Shown: positions 44,032 to 52,776, numbered from the stretch's first letter. The stretch is 60,728 nucleotides of DNA from Moorena producens 3L (GCF_000211815.1 NZ_GL890970.1:327266-387993); one strand, 5' to 3'. Program-made: numbers and translations. Notes: a model not told the origin generated them from the letters alone.

Positions 44032-44550
44032 CTATGAATCAATTTTTTCAATTTGATCACGGACATCATTTAAATCAATATAACGGTCAGTGGCATTCCT
44101 CAGTTCCCTAGCAATCATCCCTTCTGTGGAAACCACCGTAATATGGGTATTTTTAGAGCGCAGTAATTCAATGGCTCTTTCAAAATCCCCATCTCCACTA
44201 AACAAGATCACTTTGTCATACTGTTCCACAGTATTAAACATATCCACAACAATTTCTATATCTAAATTAGCCTTTTGTGAATAGCGACCAGAGTTATCAT
44301 CATAATATTCCTTTAAAATTTTAGTACGAACGGTGTATCCTAGACTAATTAGAGCATCTCGGAACCCCCGCTGGTCTTGAGGATCTTTGAGTCCGGTGTA
44401 CCAAAATGCATTAACTAGAGTAATACCAGGCTCGTTTTTAAAATAGTCCAAAACCCGCCTAGGATCAAAAAACCACCCATTCTTTTGTTGGGCGTAAAAC
44501 ATATTATTGCCGTCTACAAAAATAGACATACGTTTCAGTGGACAATGCAT
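44032..44550 (-). CDS. NYN-domain (LabA/DUF88-like) protein
   Basis: The 172-residue protein has the PIN-like NYN fold: MSIFVDGNNMFYAQ (first Asp), KANLDIEIVVDMFN, and VILFSGDGDFERAIELLRSKNTHITVVS with the conserved Asp cluster. NYN proteins are predicted ribonucleases. In cyanobacteria the related LabA affects circadian output, but this protein is not clearly LabA itself. A second in-frame Met seven residues in (MSIFVDG) is an alternative start. It lies upstream of leuA on the same strand with an ~90 bp gap from the leuA start, so co-transcription is possible. Confidence 0.88.
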   Translation of the reverse strand: MHCPLKRMSIFVDGNNMFYAQQKNGWFFDPRRVLDYFKNEPGITLVNAFWYTGLKDPQDQRGFRDALISLGYTVRTKILKEYYDDNSGRYSQKANLDIEIVVDMFNTVEQYDKVILFSGDGDFERAIELLRSKNTHITVVSTEGMIARELRNATDRYIDLNDVRDQIEKIDS

Positions 44551-44657
44551 ATTTACTTAAACCTAACAATTTTCTATATAATCTTTAAGATAATTTTTTA
44601 TTCTAGCAGTTTTTAGCTAGTAAATTAGTAATTACCTAAGACTTAACTAGTTAGTGG

Positions 44658-44827
44658 GTAAGCACTCAGCTATCAGCTATCAGCTATCAGTTTATGGGCG
44701 CTTGGGCAAGCTACACCGAACAGCTTTTGAATAAAACAGGTAAGCATTCGTTTAATCTGAGTAAAGTCACAGGCATTAAGCCTGTGCCACAAAGCTGAAT
44801 GCTGACGGCTGACGGCTGAATGCTTAC
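44658..44827. mobile_element. GTAAGC-type MITE with 8-bp duplication GTTAGTGG
   Basis: GTAAGCACTCAGC...GCTGAATGCTTAC; GTTAGTGG is exactly repeated at 44650-44657 and 44828-44835. It contains a CACAGGC...GCCTGTG inner hairpin. The rest of the spacer to 45132 shows no supported gene. Confidence 0.9.
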
Positions 44828-45132
44828 GTTAGTGGTAATTAGTGATTTGATTACTACTGATAGTGATGAGTGATCTGTACTTACCTCGTGAAAGAGTAAG
44901 CAATAGGGGGATAATTTCCGGATTTTGAGGATAGGATGCCAAATTTTCCCTCCTCTCCAGTTAAGTTATAGGGAGAAGGGGACCAACTCAGATCGAAACA
45001 ATCAGGAGTATCAAAGGGGTGGTAGTTTAACGGGATTGGCAAGCTTTTGCGCAAGCAACACACTTAACCTGTTGCTTGCTTTGAGTAGTGCCACAGTTCC
45101 TCAAAGCTTTCAGCGTCAACGGGTGGGTAAAA

Positions 45133-45954
45133 TTATAGATAAGAGCACCAGTCACTCCAACTCCCAGCATAGAGCTTGCCAGTGTTCATTCCTGCCAATG
45201 CTAGGGAGAAGAGATTGACACAAGCGGTTACACCAGAACCACAATAAACCAGAATTTCTTGTTTGTTCTCCAGCTCAGTCCAGCGCTCTTGTTGCAATGT
45301 TAATGGTTGCAAATAACCATTGGTGTCCGTCACACCATGCCAAGGGTAGTTGAGGGCACCGGGAATGTGACCGGCAACAGGGTCAATCGGTTCTCGTTTA
45401 CCTAAATAGCGATCGCTTTCCCTAGAGTCTACCAACGCCACCTCTGGCAAATCTTTACGTACTTTCACACTATTAATATCCACCACCGAATCAGAGCGCA
45501 ACTGCTCTACAAAGATTCCTGGTTTTGTGGTAGGCTCTTGATCAGTTACTGGATACCCTTGGGAATGCCATCCTGTCCAACCCCCATCCAGCAACGCCAC
45601 TTGGTCGTGTCCCAAGTAGCGCAGCAGCCACCACAAGCGGGCTGCAAAGGCACAACGGGAATCATCATAGGCAATCACTAGGGTTTTTCGGAAATTAACA
45701 CCAATCCCTGCTAATTTTTGAGCTAACTTCCGAGGTTCAGGCAAAGGATGACGCCCACCATGACGCTCTACTGGTCTCGAAAGGTCCTTATTCAAATCGA
45801 GATAGTGAGCGCCCGGGATATGGCTAACTTTATACTGCTCATAGCCCAGGTCTGGATCAGATAGAGCAAAACGGCAATCGACAATTACGATGTCGGGATC
45901 ATCAAGATGCTCACTCAGATACTGAGCAGAAACTATAAAAGGTTGTTCCGTCAT
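45133..45954 (-). CDS. Thiosulfate/3-mercaptopyruvate sulfurtransferase (tandem rhodanese)
   Basis: The 273-residue protein has two rhodanese domains: an N-terminal inactive one (VIVDCRFALSDPDLGYEQYKVSHIPGAHYLDL, RHPLPEPRKLAQKLAGIGV) and a C-terminal active one with VALVDSRESDRYLG, GHIPGALNYPW and the catalytic loop VYCGSGVTAC (Cys at about 239). CGSGVTAC matches the 3-mercaptopyruvate/thiosulfate sulfurtransferase class. It transfers sulfane sulfur to cyanide or thiols in cytosol. ATG start, no operon partner. SseA-like function is likely, but donor preference cannot be read. Confidence 0.92.
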   Translation of the reverse strand: MTEQPFIVSAQYLSEHLDDPDIVIVDCRFALSDPDLGYEQYKVSHIPGAHYLDLNKDLSRPVERHGGRHPLPEPRKLAQKLAGIGVNFRKTLVIAYDDSRCAFAARLWWLLRYLGHDQVALLDGGWTGWHSQGYPVTDQEPTTKPGIFVEQLRSDSVVDINSVKVRKDLPEVALVDSRESDRYLGKREPIDPVAGHIPGALNYPWHGVTDTNGYLQPLTLQQERWTELENKQEILVYCGSGVTACVNLFSLALAGMNTGKLYAGSWSDWCSYL

Positions 45955-46039
45955 GTGACATCACGGATTATAAATTTTAGTATTGATTTAGGACGAATAA
46001 GCTTTAGCGATATCAAGTGAGTCCGACGATTTAGCCTCC

Positions 46040-46230
46040 TAGGACTCTGTTCAAACAAAACTAATTAACGTTTGCTTGTTTGGTTGAGATTTGAACTTCC
46101 CCAACCGTCTTGGATGGGGATTCCCAGGCACAACCAAATAGATTGTTATCTCCTAGGGCGTAACTTTCCCCCGCACCGGGGGTAGCTGAGTAAGGTCAAT
46201 TCCCAGTTTTTTAAGACCTTTCTCTTTTAT
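46040..46230 (-). other. Possible degenerate TnpB 3' end and right-end hairpin
   Basis: On the minus strand, LKKLGIDLTQLPPVRGKVTP is followed after a stop by AATCCCCATCCAAGACGGTTGGGG. That hairpin layout resembles the right end at 8273-8293 (AATCCCCGCGTCTTTAGACCGGGG). This could be a relic of an IS605-type element; evidence is short and tentative. Confidence 0.35.
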
Positions 46231-46372
46231 TTTAACACTATTTGAAAGTAAAAATTCATCCCCAAACTATTCGTCAAGGGGTATTCTTTTCCCTCTCAAA
46301 CTCTCCCTTTTGATAAGTTGGTAGTGCTTCCTTTAGAGGGATGAAAACCCCCAGCCATCCGCTGTCAGATTT

Positions 46373-46507
46373 TCATCCCTGTTTATCCCGCTGTTTGCGG
46401 CGGCGATCGCGCCACTCAGCAGCAGTTAGATAAATGATTCCTCCGCTGACCACCACTAATAATCCAGCGGCAGCAAAGAACAACATAGTGATTACGGGAT
46501 TTTCCAC
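46373..46507 (-). CDS. Small membrane protein immediately downstream of petN
   Basis: From GTG the product is 44 residues: MENPVITMLFFAAAGLLVVV, then SGGIIYLTAAEWRDRRRKQRDKQG. That is one clear membrane span and a basic cytoplasmic tail. The frame stays open upstream to an in-frame TTG at 46540, which would add GVVTGFNS and overlap petN by ~26 bp. Codon usage is non-repetitive. It starts 8 bp after the petN stop on the same strand, so co-transcription with petN is likely. Function is not known. Confidence 0.55.
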   Translation of the reverse strand: MENPVITMLFFAAAGLLVVVSGGIIYLTAAEWRDRRRKQRDKQG

Positions 46508-46514
46508 GATACTG

Positions 46515-46604
46515 TTAAAACCCGTTACGACCCCAGACAACCATTGAGATTGACCAAGTGAACAAAACCAGTACAGAAACCCAGCCTAGTGTCAGAATAT
46601 CCAT
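46515..46604 (-). CDS. petN: Cytochrome b6f complex subunit PetN
   Basis: The 29-residue protein reads MDILTLGWVSVLVLFTWSIS then MVVWGRNGF, matching PetN (subunit VIII) along its whole length, including the invariant MVVWGRNG end. PetN is a single transmembrane helix needed for assembly and stability of the cytochrome b6f complex in thylakoid membranes, which passes electrons from plastoquinol to plastocyanin. It is too short for ordinary ORF calling. It is direct evidence that the host is an oxygenic phototroph. Followed by a small membrane ORF. Confidence 0.95.
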   Translation of the reverse strand: MDILTLGWVSVLVLFTWSISMVVWGRNGF

Positions 46605-46943
46605 AGCAATATATAAAAAAATTACTCAATAACTCCAAATCTTATAATAGTTCAATTTGAGACAGCCACCTCCTGCAGAAGTGGAATTCATTTGGGAATT
46701 ATCTGGTTATGGGGTTAGCCCCCTGGTCTTTGAGCAAAGCTGATCATCCAGAGTCTGGCTAGGTTTCAGGTCAAGAGTATTTTAGCTGCACAGGGGGATA
46801 GTGTGACACTTACAAAACTGTCCACAGATTACTTCAAGAAAACTTGTGATGAACACCAGGTGATCAGATTCGACCTTATGGCCAAATTTGTAATATATCT
46901 GTATCATTGTGTAATATATAAAAAAAATAAATAATTTATTGTT

Positions 46944-48761
46944 ATGCCTTACGAAAAACTAGACATCTCCACCCCAAAACCTGTGCTGTCTTGGGCGAAT
47001 CACTCCCTAGCTGCTCAGGAAACCCAAATGGCGAAAAATGTTGCGTCTCTGCCATTTGTGTTTAAGCACGTCGCATTAATGCCAGACGTTCACCTAGGTA
47101 AAGGCTCATTGGTTGGCTCTGTAATTGCCACCAAAGATGCCATCCTGCCAGCAGCTGTCGGGGTAGATATTGGTTGTTTTACAGGTGATACCCTCGTTCC
47201 CTTGGTTGATGGCAAATCTTACTCACTCCAAGCACTAGCCAAAGGAGAGCGAGAAATTATTGTCTACTCCTGCACACAAACCGGAAAAATCGTCGCGGCT
47301 AAGGCTACAGCAAAATTAACCCGCCGTAACCAACTACTCTTAAAGGTCGTTCTCGACAACTCAGAAGAAATTAAATGTACTCCCGATCATCGATTCATGC
47401 TCAGGGATGGTAGTTACCGGGAAGCCCGTGACCTCGAACCAGGGACATCCTTGATGCCTTTCTACTCCCAAACCGATAAAGATGGTTACACCTTAATCCA
47501 GCAACCCGATTCTGGAAGATGGCAAAAGGCAGATGGGATTATCCCTCCCTCTGATATCCCTTCCTCTGAATGGTTAGAATCTCAATTGTCAGGAACAGTA
47601 CCATCTTTTCCAGGTCACAGAACAGTCATTGACCACCATATTGATCACCATAACCTTGCTCGTGCCGAGCATCGAAGCTCAAATCTGGTAGGGGGGGCAA
47701 ATCACAAAGTCGTCAATATCTTACCACTTCAGGAAAAACAAGATGTCTACTGCCTAACGGTTCCAGAGTATCACAACTTTGCCCTGACCGCTGGTGTGTT
47801 TGTTCACAACTGTGGCATGTCTGCCATTAAAACCCCTTTTGTGGCAGACCAATTGGAGGGCAAGCTCAAGAAGATTCGCTTGGACATTGAAGCAGCTATT
47901 CCCGTTGGCTTTGAGCAAAACACAGATATCGAGAAAGCAGTGGTAAACTGGCAAGGCTGGCGTGATTTTAAGGAACTTCATCCAGGTGTGCAACGGCTAG
48001 ATGGAAAATCCATGAAACAGCTGGGTTCCCTTGGAGGTGGCAATCATTTCATTGAATTGTGTCTTGATACCGACAATCAAGTGTGGCTGATGCTACACTC
48101 TGGTTCACGGCATATTGGTAATCAGCTAGCTAAGTGCCACATTAAGACCGCTAAAGAATTAGCAAAGCTAGCACATACAACCCTTCCTGACCGAGATTTA
48201 GCATACTTTGTCGCAGGAACCCCTGAATTTGCTGCCTACTGGCGGGATTTGCAATGGGCGCAAAACTATGCCCGTTACAATCGCGATATCATGATGGCTC
48301 GCTTCAAGGGAATTGTAGAGAAACATCTGGCTGGTGGTAAGTCCTTCAAGCCCTTGTTGTCAGTTAACTGCCATCACAACTATGCCGAAAAAGAAGTGCA
48401 TTTCTCCGAAGAGGTTTATGTTACTCGAAAAGGAGCAGTGCGAGCTCGTACCGACGACTATGGTATCATCCCTGGGTCCATGGGGGCAAAGTCTTTCATT
48501 GTTAAGGGTAAAGGCAATCATGACAGCTACTGCAGCTGTGCTCATGGTGCTGGTCGTTTGATGTCTCGCAGCAAAGCAAAAAAGCAGTTCACCGTTGATG
48601 ATTTAGTTGAGCAAACTAAAGGTGTTGAGTGCCGTAAAGATAAGGACGTTATCGATGAAATCCCAGGTGCTTATAAGCCAATTGATCAGGTGATGGCTAA
48701 TCAGTCAGATCTAGTTGAGGTAGTGGCAACTCTGAAGCAGGTTGTTTGTGTTAAGGGTTGA
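46944..48761 (+). CDS. rtcB: RtcB-family RNA ligase, intein-containing
   Basis: The exteins total 393 residues. RtcB motifs are VALMPDVHLGKGSLVGSVIAT, AVGVDIG|CGMSA, GSLGGGNHFIEL, HSGSRHIGNQ, SVNCHHNYAEKE, and CAHGAGRLMSR (the guanylylated His, near residue 534). RtcB ligates 2',3'-cyclic phosphate RNA ends to 5'-OH ends using GTP and Mn2+. The intein (47175-47810) is placed exactly before the metal-binding Cys of GVDIGCG, so activity requires splicing. No archease or rtcA neighbour is seen. A hairpin terminator follows the stop codon. Confidence 0.95.
   Translation: MPYEKLDISTPKPVLSWANHSLAAQETQMAKNVASLPFVFKHVALMPDVHLGKGSLVGSVIATKDAILPAAVGVDIGCFTGDTLVPLVDGKSYSLQALAKGEREIIVYSCTQTGKIVAAKATAKLTRRNQLLLKVVLDNSEEIKCTPDHRFMLRDGSYREARDLEPGTSLMPFYSQTDKDGYTLIQQPDSGRWQKADGIIPPSDIPSSEWLESQLSGTVPSFPGHRTVIDHHIDHHNLARAEHRSSNLVGGANHKVVNILPLQEKQDVYCLTVPEYHNFALTAGVFVHNCGMSAIKTPFVADQLEGKLKKIRLDIEAAIPVGFEQNTDIEKAVVNWQGWRDFKELHPGVQRLDGKSMKQLGSLGGGNHFIELCLDTDNQVWLMLHSGSRHIGNQLAKCHIKTAKELAKLAHTTLPDRDLAYFVAGTPEFAAYWRDLQWAQNYARYNRDIMMARFKGIVEKHLAGGKSFKPLLSVNCHHNYAEKEVHFSEEVYVTRKGAVRARTDDYGIIPGSMGAKSFIVKGKGNHDSYCSCAHGAGRLMSRSKAKKQFTVDDLVEQTKGVECRKDKDVIDEIPGAYKPIDQVMANQSDLVEVVATLKQVVCVKG
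47175..47810 (+). other. Mini-intein in RtcB (212 residues)
   Basis: Starts Cys1 (CFTGDTLVPLVDG) and ends GVFVHN before the +1 Cys. Block B is EIKCTPDHRFML and block F is DVYCLTVPEYHNFALTAG. No homing-endonuclease motif is present. Closely similar to the GyrB intein in every block, including LDNSE.I.CTPDHRFML.DG. Confidence 0.94.
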
Positions 48762-48807
48762 AAACTATCAAAACTGAATCGAATCATTAAACTGTTAACC
48801 ATTAGAC

Positions 48808-48845
48808 AAAATGCAACAGAAACGTTTAGGTTTATGTTGCATTTT
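48808..48845 (+). terminator. Hairpin terminator after rtcB
   Basis: An 11-bp perfect stem (AAAATGCAACA/TGTTGCATTTT, 16-nt loop) lies 47 bp past the rtcB stop; the right arm itself ends in TTTT. Confidence 0.7.
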
Positions 48846-48970
48846 GCCTGTTGTAATCTCAAAAAAAAATGTAAGTATTCAGCTATCAGCTATCAGCTAT
48901 CAGCTATCAGCTATCAGCTATCAGCTAATGCGCACGCTACTTGAGGTGCTACAGATGGTGCTTTTGAATA

Positions 48971-49264
48971 AGCGATGCAGAGGTGCGACCCGTGGCGAAT
49001 TTAATTACGGGTCAAACGCACCATTACGGTCTTGGGGAGGCAGAGGTGCGACCCGTGGCGAATTTAATTCGCCTACGGAAAACTCACCATTACGGTCTTG
49101 GGGGTTCCCCCCATGACCGCGCTGCCGTGGTTTCCCCCGGAGACAAAACCTTAGATAGGGTCGCCTTTATAGTTAGCAGGTTATGCAGAAAAGGGTTAAA
49201 TATTTTTTAATAAGGCGACCCTATCTTACGGTAAATTCAAACCACTCGCGCTTGGGATCAAGAC
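48971..49264 (+). mobile_element. Composite AGCGATGCAG element carrying three other insertions
   Basis: Starts AGCGATGCAG and ends GGGATCAAGAC. The left arm has two GGTGCGACCCGTGGCGAATT units in series, each followed by ACGGTCTTGGGG. The right arm is split by the inverted 106-bp element; without it the arm reads TTTCCCCCACTCGC, as in other copies. Confidence 0.8.
49138..49242 (-). mobile_element. 106-bp hairpin element, copy 3 (inverted)
   Basis: Reverse complement of the copies at 6748 and 7737: GTTTGAATTTACCGTAAG...TCTAAGGTTTTGTCTCCG. Arms AGATAGGGTCGCCTT and AAGGCGACCCTATCT pair perfectly although several bases differ from copy 2. Confidence 0.85.
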
Positions 49265-49449
49265 AACAGGTAAGCATTGGAATAATGCTGAGTTACTTTA
49301 GCTGACGGCTGACGGCTGACGGCTGACGGCTGACGGCTGAATGCTTACAAAAAAATAGATATCTACAGACATCAGCCATTGTGGTTAACGTTTATTACGC
49401 AATTCAACACATCGGTAATACGACACCACCATTAACGGTTACAATTACC

Positions 49450-50187
49450 TTAGGATTTAGAGCGAGATTTTATGGTGAGAATCACCAAATCTACCTCCCG
49501 GTCAACCCTTAAGTGAATCTGATAGTTTTTTTGTTCCGTGATTAATAAATTTTTCTGGTTTTCACTAAGTTCTTTCAACCCATAGTTAATCCAAGCCATA
49601 CCATTTTCCCATTCCGGTGATACTACCCTAATGAATAATCCTAAGAGTAAAGCAGATTGGCTTTCATGAGAGTATTTATAGGGAATTTTAGTGGCGATCG
49701 AGGCTTGAGTTATATTGTTAACATTTCCCAGGATATTAATTAATACTGTGTCCCCCGTATTTAGGCCGATAAAATTAATTTTATTGTGAATATTTTCTAC
49801 CTGGTTAAATGTAAAACCAATGGCTTCAAAGCCAGGCTTAATATTGTCTATACCTATCCCTATCCCTAGTCCAATTTCTTCATAGTCAGTTATAATAGGT
49901 AGGATTAGTTTATTGAGCAGTGAAGCTTTATATACTAGTTGTTCAGAACTAGTAGAAGTAACACTTGATAATGAGTTTTTTGGTTCTGACGTGTCTTTGA
50001 ACCAACTAATCAGTGATTCTATTGGATTTACAATAATTGTTGATGAATCTGTCAATCTAAAATTGTTGTTTTCGATTAACAGGCTGATTCCCCCTAGGAT
50101 AATTACTAGAGAAGGTAACAGGCAAAAAGTATTAATAATGAACGATTGTCCATTGAACCAATTTTTAGAATACTGTTCTTTAGTCAT
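49450..50187 (-). CDS. Unrecognised membrane-anchored protein
   Basis: The 245-residue product has one N-terminal hydrophobic segment (FCLLPSLVIILGGISLLI, about residues 21-38), with the remainder predicted outside or in the cytosol. It is Asn/Ile-rich, with no motif I can assign. The segment VYKASLLNKLILPIITDYEEIGLGIGIGIDNIKPGFEAIGF includes a short GI repeat. ATG start with no clear operon neighbour. The composition is AT-rich compared with nearby genes, which could mean transfer. Possibly a lineage-specific surface or envelope protein; no function is proposed. Confidence 0.7.
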   Translation of the reverse strand: MTKEQYSKNWFNGQSFIINTFCLLPSLVIILGGISLLIENNNFRLTDSSTIIVNPIESLISWFKDTSEPKNSLSSVTSTSSEQLVYKASLLNKLILPIITDYEEIGLGIGIGIDNIKPGFEAIGFTFNQVENIHNKINFIGLNTGDTVLINILGNVNNITQASIATKIPYKYSHESQSALLLGLFIRVVSPEWENGMAWINYGLKELSENQKNLLITEQKNYQIHLRVDREVDLVILTIKSRSKS

Positions 50188-50669
50188 TTCCTGCCAAGCT
50201 CAAAGTCGCCAAGGGTGGATATTTTATTATGAATAGACATAGGGGGAAAAATGATTCTGGAAGCGTTACCCCACTTAACCTTAAACCTAATTTCAACGCC
50301 TATGTCTAAGGTCGGAGAGAGATAGTTATTCGGGTATATATCATCGGTACATGATAATTGGTAATTGCCAATTTACAATTGAGTATCATACTATTCCTGC
50401 TGTTAAACACCACTTGTAGATCGCAATTACCTATTACCTATTACCTATTACCTATTACCTATTACCTATTACCCTAGACCTATTAACAGAAACTCATCTC
50501 TATCAACATGCATAGAAAATTAGTATTCTGGTTGAGATGTTTTTGAGGTCAATCACGAAGTTTTATCACACATTGTGAAAATCTTGGGAAGGCTATCCTC
50601 AGTCTTGTATAGTAAATATCCCCCAAAATGTTAAATTTTGGTGAAAAACACTTGGTGAAGAACACTTTG

Positions 50670-50715
50670 AGGTGCGACCCAAGGCCGGGGAACCCGGCCT
50701 AGGAGGCGCGCACCT
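50670..50715. repeat. GGTGCGACCC hairpin element
   Basis: AGGTGCGACCC...GGCGCGCACCT with an inner GGCCGGG/CCCGGCC stem. A free-standing member of the family otherwise found nested in larger elements. Confidence 0.75.
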
Positions 50716-50872
50716 TAAGTGTCTTGCTATACAAAAGGAATGGCAAGCACTCACCTTCGGTCTCACGGGACTTGTGAAAACTTAACGTTTCCACAAATAA
50801 GGTAAAAACTTTAACGAGTAAAGTTTAAGTTAAAAGGTACTACTGACAGAACCTTCCTTTTCCCCTGACCTC

Positions 50873-51012
50873 AGCGATGCAGCGCGGTCTTGGGGAGGCA
50901 GAGGTGCGACCCGTGGCGAATTTAATTACGGGTCAAACGCACCATTACGGTCTTGGGGGTTCCCCCCACTCGCTATTGCCGTGGTTTCCCCCACTCGCTA
51001 TTGCATCAAGAC
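50873..51012 (+). mobile_element. 140-bp composite AGCGATGCAG element
   Basis: Outer ends AGCGATGCAGCGCGG and GCATCAAGAC; the loop of the outer unit contains a second unit whose left arm itself carries a GGTGCGACCCGTGGCG hairpin. Confidence 0.82.
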
Positions 51013-51283
51013 AGGGAAAAAATGAGGGGTTACACCCTTCATATTAACAAATTTAACAGATTCCTGTAAATCCCTGTCTTGTTCTTTACTTGTCTTACAG
51101 AGACGCTTCAGGAAAAGCCTAGCAAGTCGGGCTAGTTGATCAGAAAATTTTTTACCCTATTGACCCACTGATACCACGTTGCTTTATTGCCATGCTACTT
51201 CCTGGGATTGATCGGGGAGATAGGGAGGATGGGAAAGATGGTAAAATGAGGAGAATGGGACAGGAGAATGGGCAACAGGAAGA

Positions 51284-51946
51284 CTATTTCTTTTTTCCCT
51301 TTGCCAACAGTGGCAAGGCAGACAGTATACCTAGGAAACTGAGTGCTAGGAAAAATGGTAAGCGATCGCCTCCTTGCAAAGCTTCCCCCCCAGTTACTCC
51401 CAGCCAAGTATAAGCGAGGGTACCAGGAATAATCCCAAAGAAAGTGCCAAGGGTATACTCTACCGAGCTAATCGGGGTTAGACCAAACAAGAAATTCACT
51501 ACATTAAAAGGAGAAATGGGGGCAAAGCGTACTGCTAAGACAAACATCAGGGGTGTCTGCATCACTGCTTGATTGAAGCTGACCAATGCTTTATGATGCC
51601 TGAACTTGTATTCAACCCAATCTCGCAATAGATAACGCGCTACCCAAAATGCTCCCAATGCGCCTAAGGTTGCTCCGATAACAGACCAGAAGGTACCCCA
51701 AACTAAACCAAAAACTGTACCACCAGCGATAGTCAGTACTGTGCCAGGAATTCCTAAAACCGTTGCCAGAGCATAAACCAGGATAAATAAACAGATTGCC
51801 CAATGGCCTAATTCTTGCAACTGTTGCACTAGAAACCTCTGGTTAAATAAGGCTCTGACAGGAGTCGAGTAACACAATAGGACCAAAATAAATAGCGCGA
51901 TCGCTAACCAAAGGCTTCGTCTTTTCAGCAATCTGTTCAATCTCAT
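51284..51946 (-). CDS. TVP38/TMEM64 family membrane protein (paralogue A)
   Basis: The 220-residue protein has an N-terminal span (WLAIALFILVLLCYS) and the SNARE-associated/DedA-type core: GTVLTIAGGTVFGLVWGTFWSVIGATLGALGAFWVARYLLRDWVE, FVLAVRFAPISPFNVVNFLFGLTPISSVEYTLGTFFGIIPGTLAYTWLG. The conserved RFAPISPFNVVNF and GIIPGT motifs mark the reentrant helices. DedA/TVP38 proteins are linked to lipid scrambling and membrane homeostasis. ATG at 51946 is preferred over the TTG one codon earlier. It follows a paralogue 131 bp upstream on the same strand. Confidence 0.93.
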   Translation of the reverse strand: MRLNRLLKRRSLWLAIALFILVLLCYSTPVRALFNQRFLVQQLQELGHWAICLFILVYALATVLGIPGTVLTIAGGTVFGLVWGTFWSVIGATLGALGAFWVARYLLRDWVEYKFRHHKALVSFNQAVMQTPLMFVLAVRFAPISPFNVVNFLFGLTPISSVEYTLGTFFGIIPGTLAYTWLGVTGGEALQGGDRLPFFLALSFLGILSALPLLAKGKKK

Positions 51947-52077
51947 CAATCTTCTACCTTAATCACCTTAAATTGTCAGGACTTAGGGTCAGGACTTACG
52001 CAACACTCGACTTTCATTCCCCCTGATATTCGCCCTTATGGTGTAGGGTGCATTATTAACGCACCCGACAAGCAGAG

Positions 52078-52776
52078 TTATTGCCTAAGTTTTGATTTTT
52101 TCCAAAGTAGGGGGGTGGTAGATAGCACCGCTAATACAACTAGTGCTCCGATCAGTTGCCAGGGGGGACTACCGCTGATAGCTTCGAGACCACTGCGACC
52201 TAACCAAGCATAGGCAAAGGTAGCCGGGATAATTCCCACTGCGGTCGCAATAACATAGGTGGGTAGAGGAATTGGTGTTAAGCCAAACAAATAGTTCACG
52301 GCATTGAATGGAAAAATTGGTGCCAGGCGAATTGAGAGCACAAACCAAAAACCATTTTTCTCAATTCCCTCACTGAGTTGATCAAAACGAGAGTCCTGAA
52401 ACTGATACTTAACCCAATCACCAGCAACAAAGCGAGCAATCATAAACGCAGCCGTTGCTCCTAAAGTAGCACCAATCACAGTCCACAAAGTACCCAGCAT
52501 TAGTCCAAACAGAGCACCAGCTGAAAAGGTTAAAATCGCATCAGGAACAGCTAGTACTGTGGCAACAATATAAATTAGAATGTACCCCAGTGGTCCAAAA
52601 ATACCCATGCTTTCCTGAAGCAATCTCAAATTTTCCAGCTTCAGCCAAGACCCAACGGGCGTAAATAGTAAAATTAAGGCAGCTGTCACCAAAACTATTG
52701 CCCCAATCCCTAACCTTAGTCTTAGCTGTATCTTGGACTGGGGCAGATTTTGAGATTTCGAGGATGAAAGGTTCAT
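52078..52776 (-). CDS. TVP38/TMEM64 family membrane protein (paralogue B)
   Basis: The 232-residue protein has the same core as its neighbour (ILTFSAGALFGLMLGTLWTVIGATLGATAAFMIARFVAGDWV, LSIRLAPIFPFNAVNYLFGLTPIPLPTYVIATAVGIIPATFAYAWLG). It adds a charged N-terminal leader (MNLSSSKSQNLPQSKIQLRLR). The pair is probably an old tandem duplication, as identity is moderate. Probably inner (cytoplasmic or thylakoid) membrane. A strong perfect hairpin lies ~90 bp upstream of its start, possibly regulatory. Confidence 0.93.
   Translation of the reverse strand: MNLSSSKSQNLPQSKIQLRLRLGIGAIVLVTAALILLFTPVGSWLKLENLRLLQESMGIFGPLGYILIYIVATVLAVPDAILTFSAGALFGLMLGTLWTVIGATLGATAAFMIARFVAGDWVKYQFQDSRFDQLSEGIEKNGFWFVLSIRLAPIFPFNAVNYLFGLTPIPLPTYVIATAVGIIPATFAYAWLGRSGLEAISGSPPWQLIGALVVLAVLSTTPLLWKKSKLRQ

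Larger units (their letters stand above)
48871..49348. mobile_element. 478-bp GTAAGC-type element with nested insertions
   Basis: GTAAGTATTCAGC...GCTGAATGCTTAC with AAAAAAAT exactly duplicated at 48863-48870 and 49349-49356. Its body contains the composite AGCGATGCAG element 48971-49264, which in turn holds the 106-bp element 49138-49242 and two GGTGCGACCC hairpins. Confidence 0.85.
50188..51283. other. Gene-poor spacer with TACCTAT heptamers and hairpin elements
   Basis: Contains TACCTAT heptamers (about 50425-50472), a GGTGCGACCC...GCGCACC hairpin (50670-50715) and the 140-bp composite AGCGATGCAG element (50873-51012). No supported gene. Confidence 0.65.

Noticed and set aside
44925..45218. 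97-residue plus-strand ORF before the sulfurtransferase
   Set aside because: Overlaps the 3' end of the sulfurtransferase on the other strand and has no family features.
48811..49210. Two overlapping plus-strand ORFs (101 and 75 residues) after rtcB
   Set aside because: They are translations of nested repeat elements (AISYQLSAISYQL and GGATRGEFN peptides).
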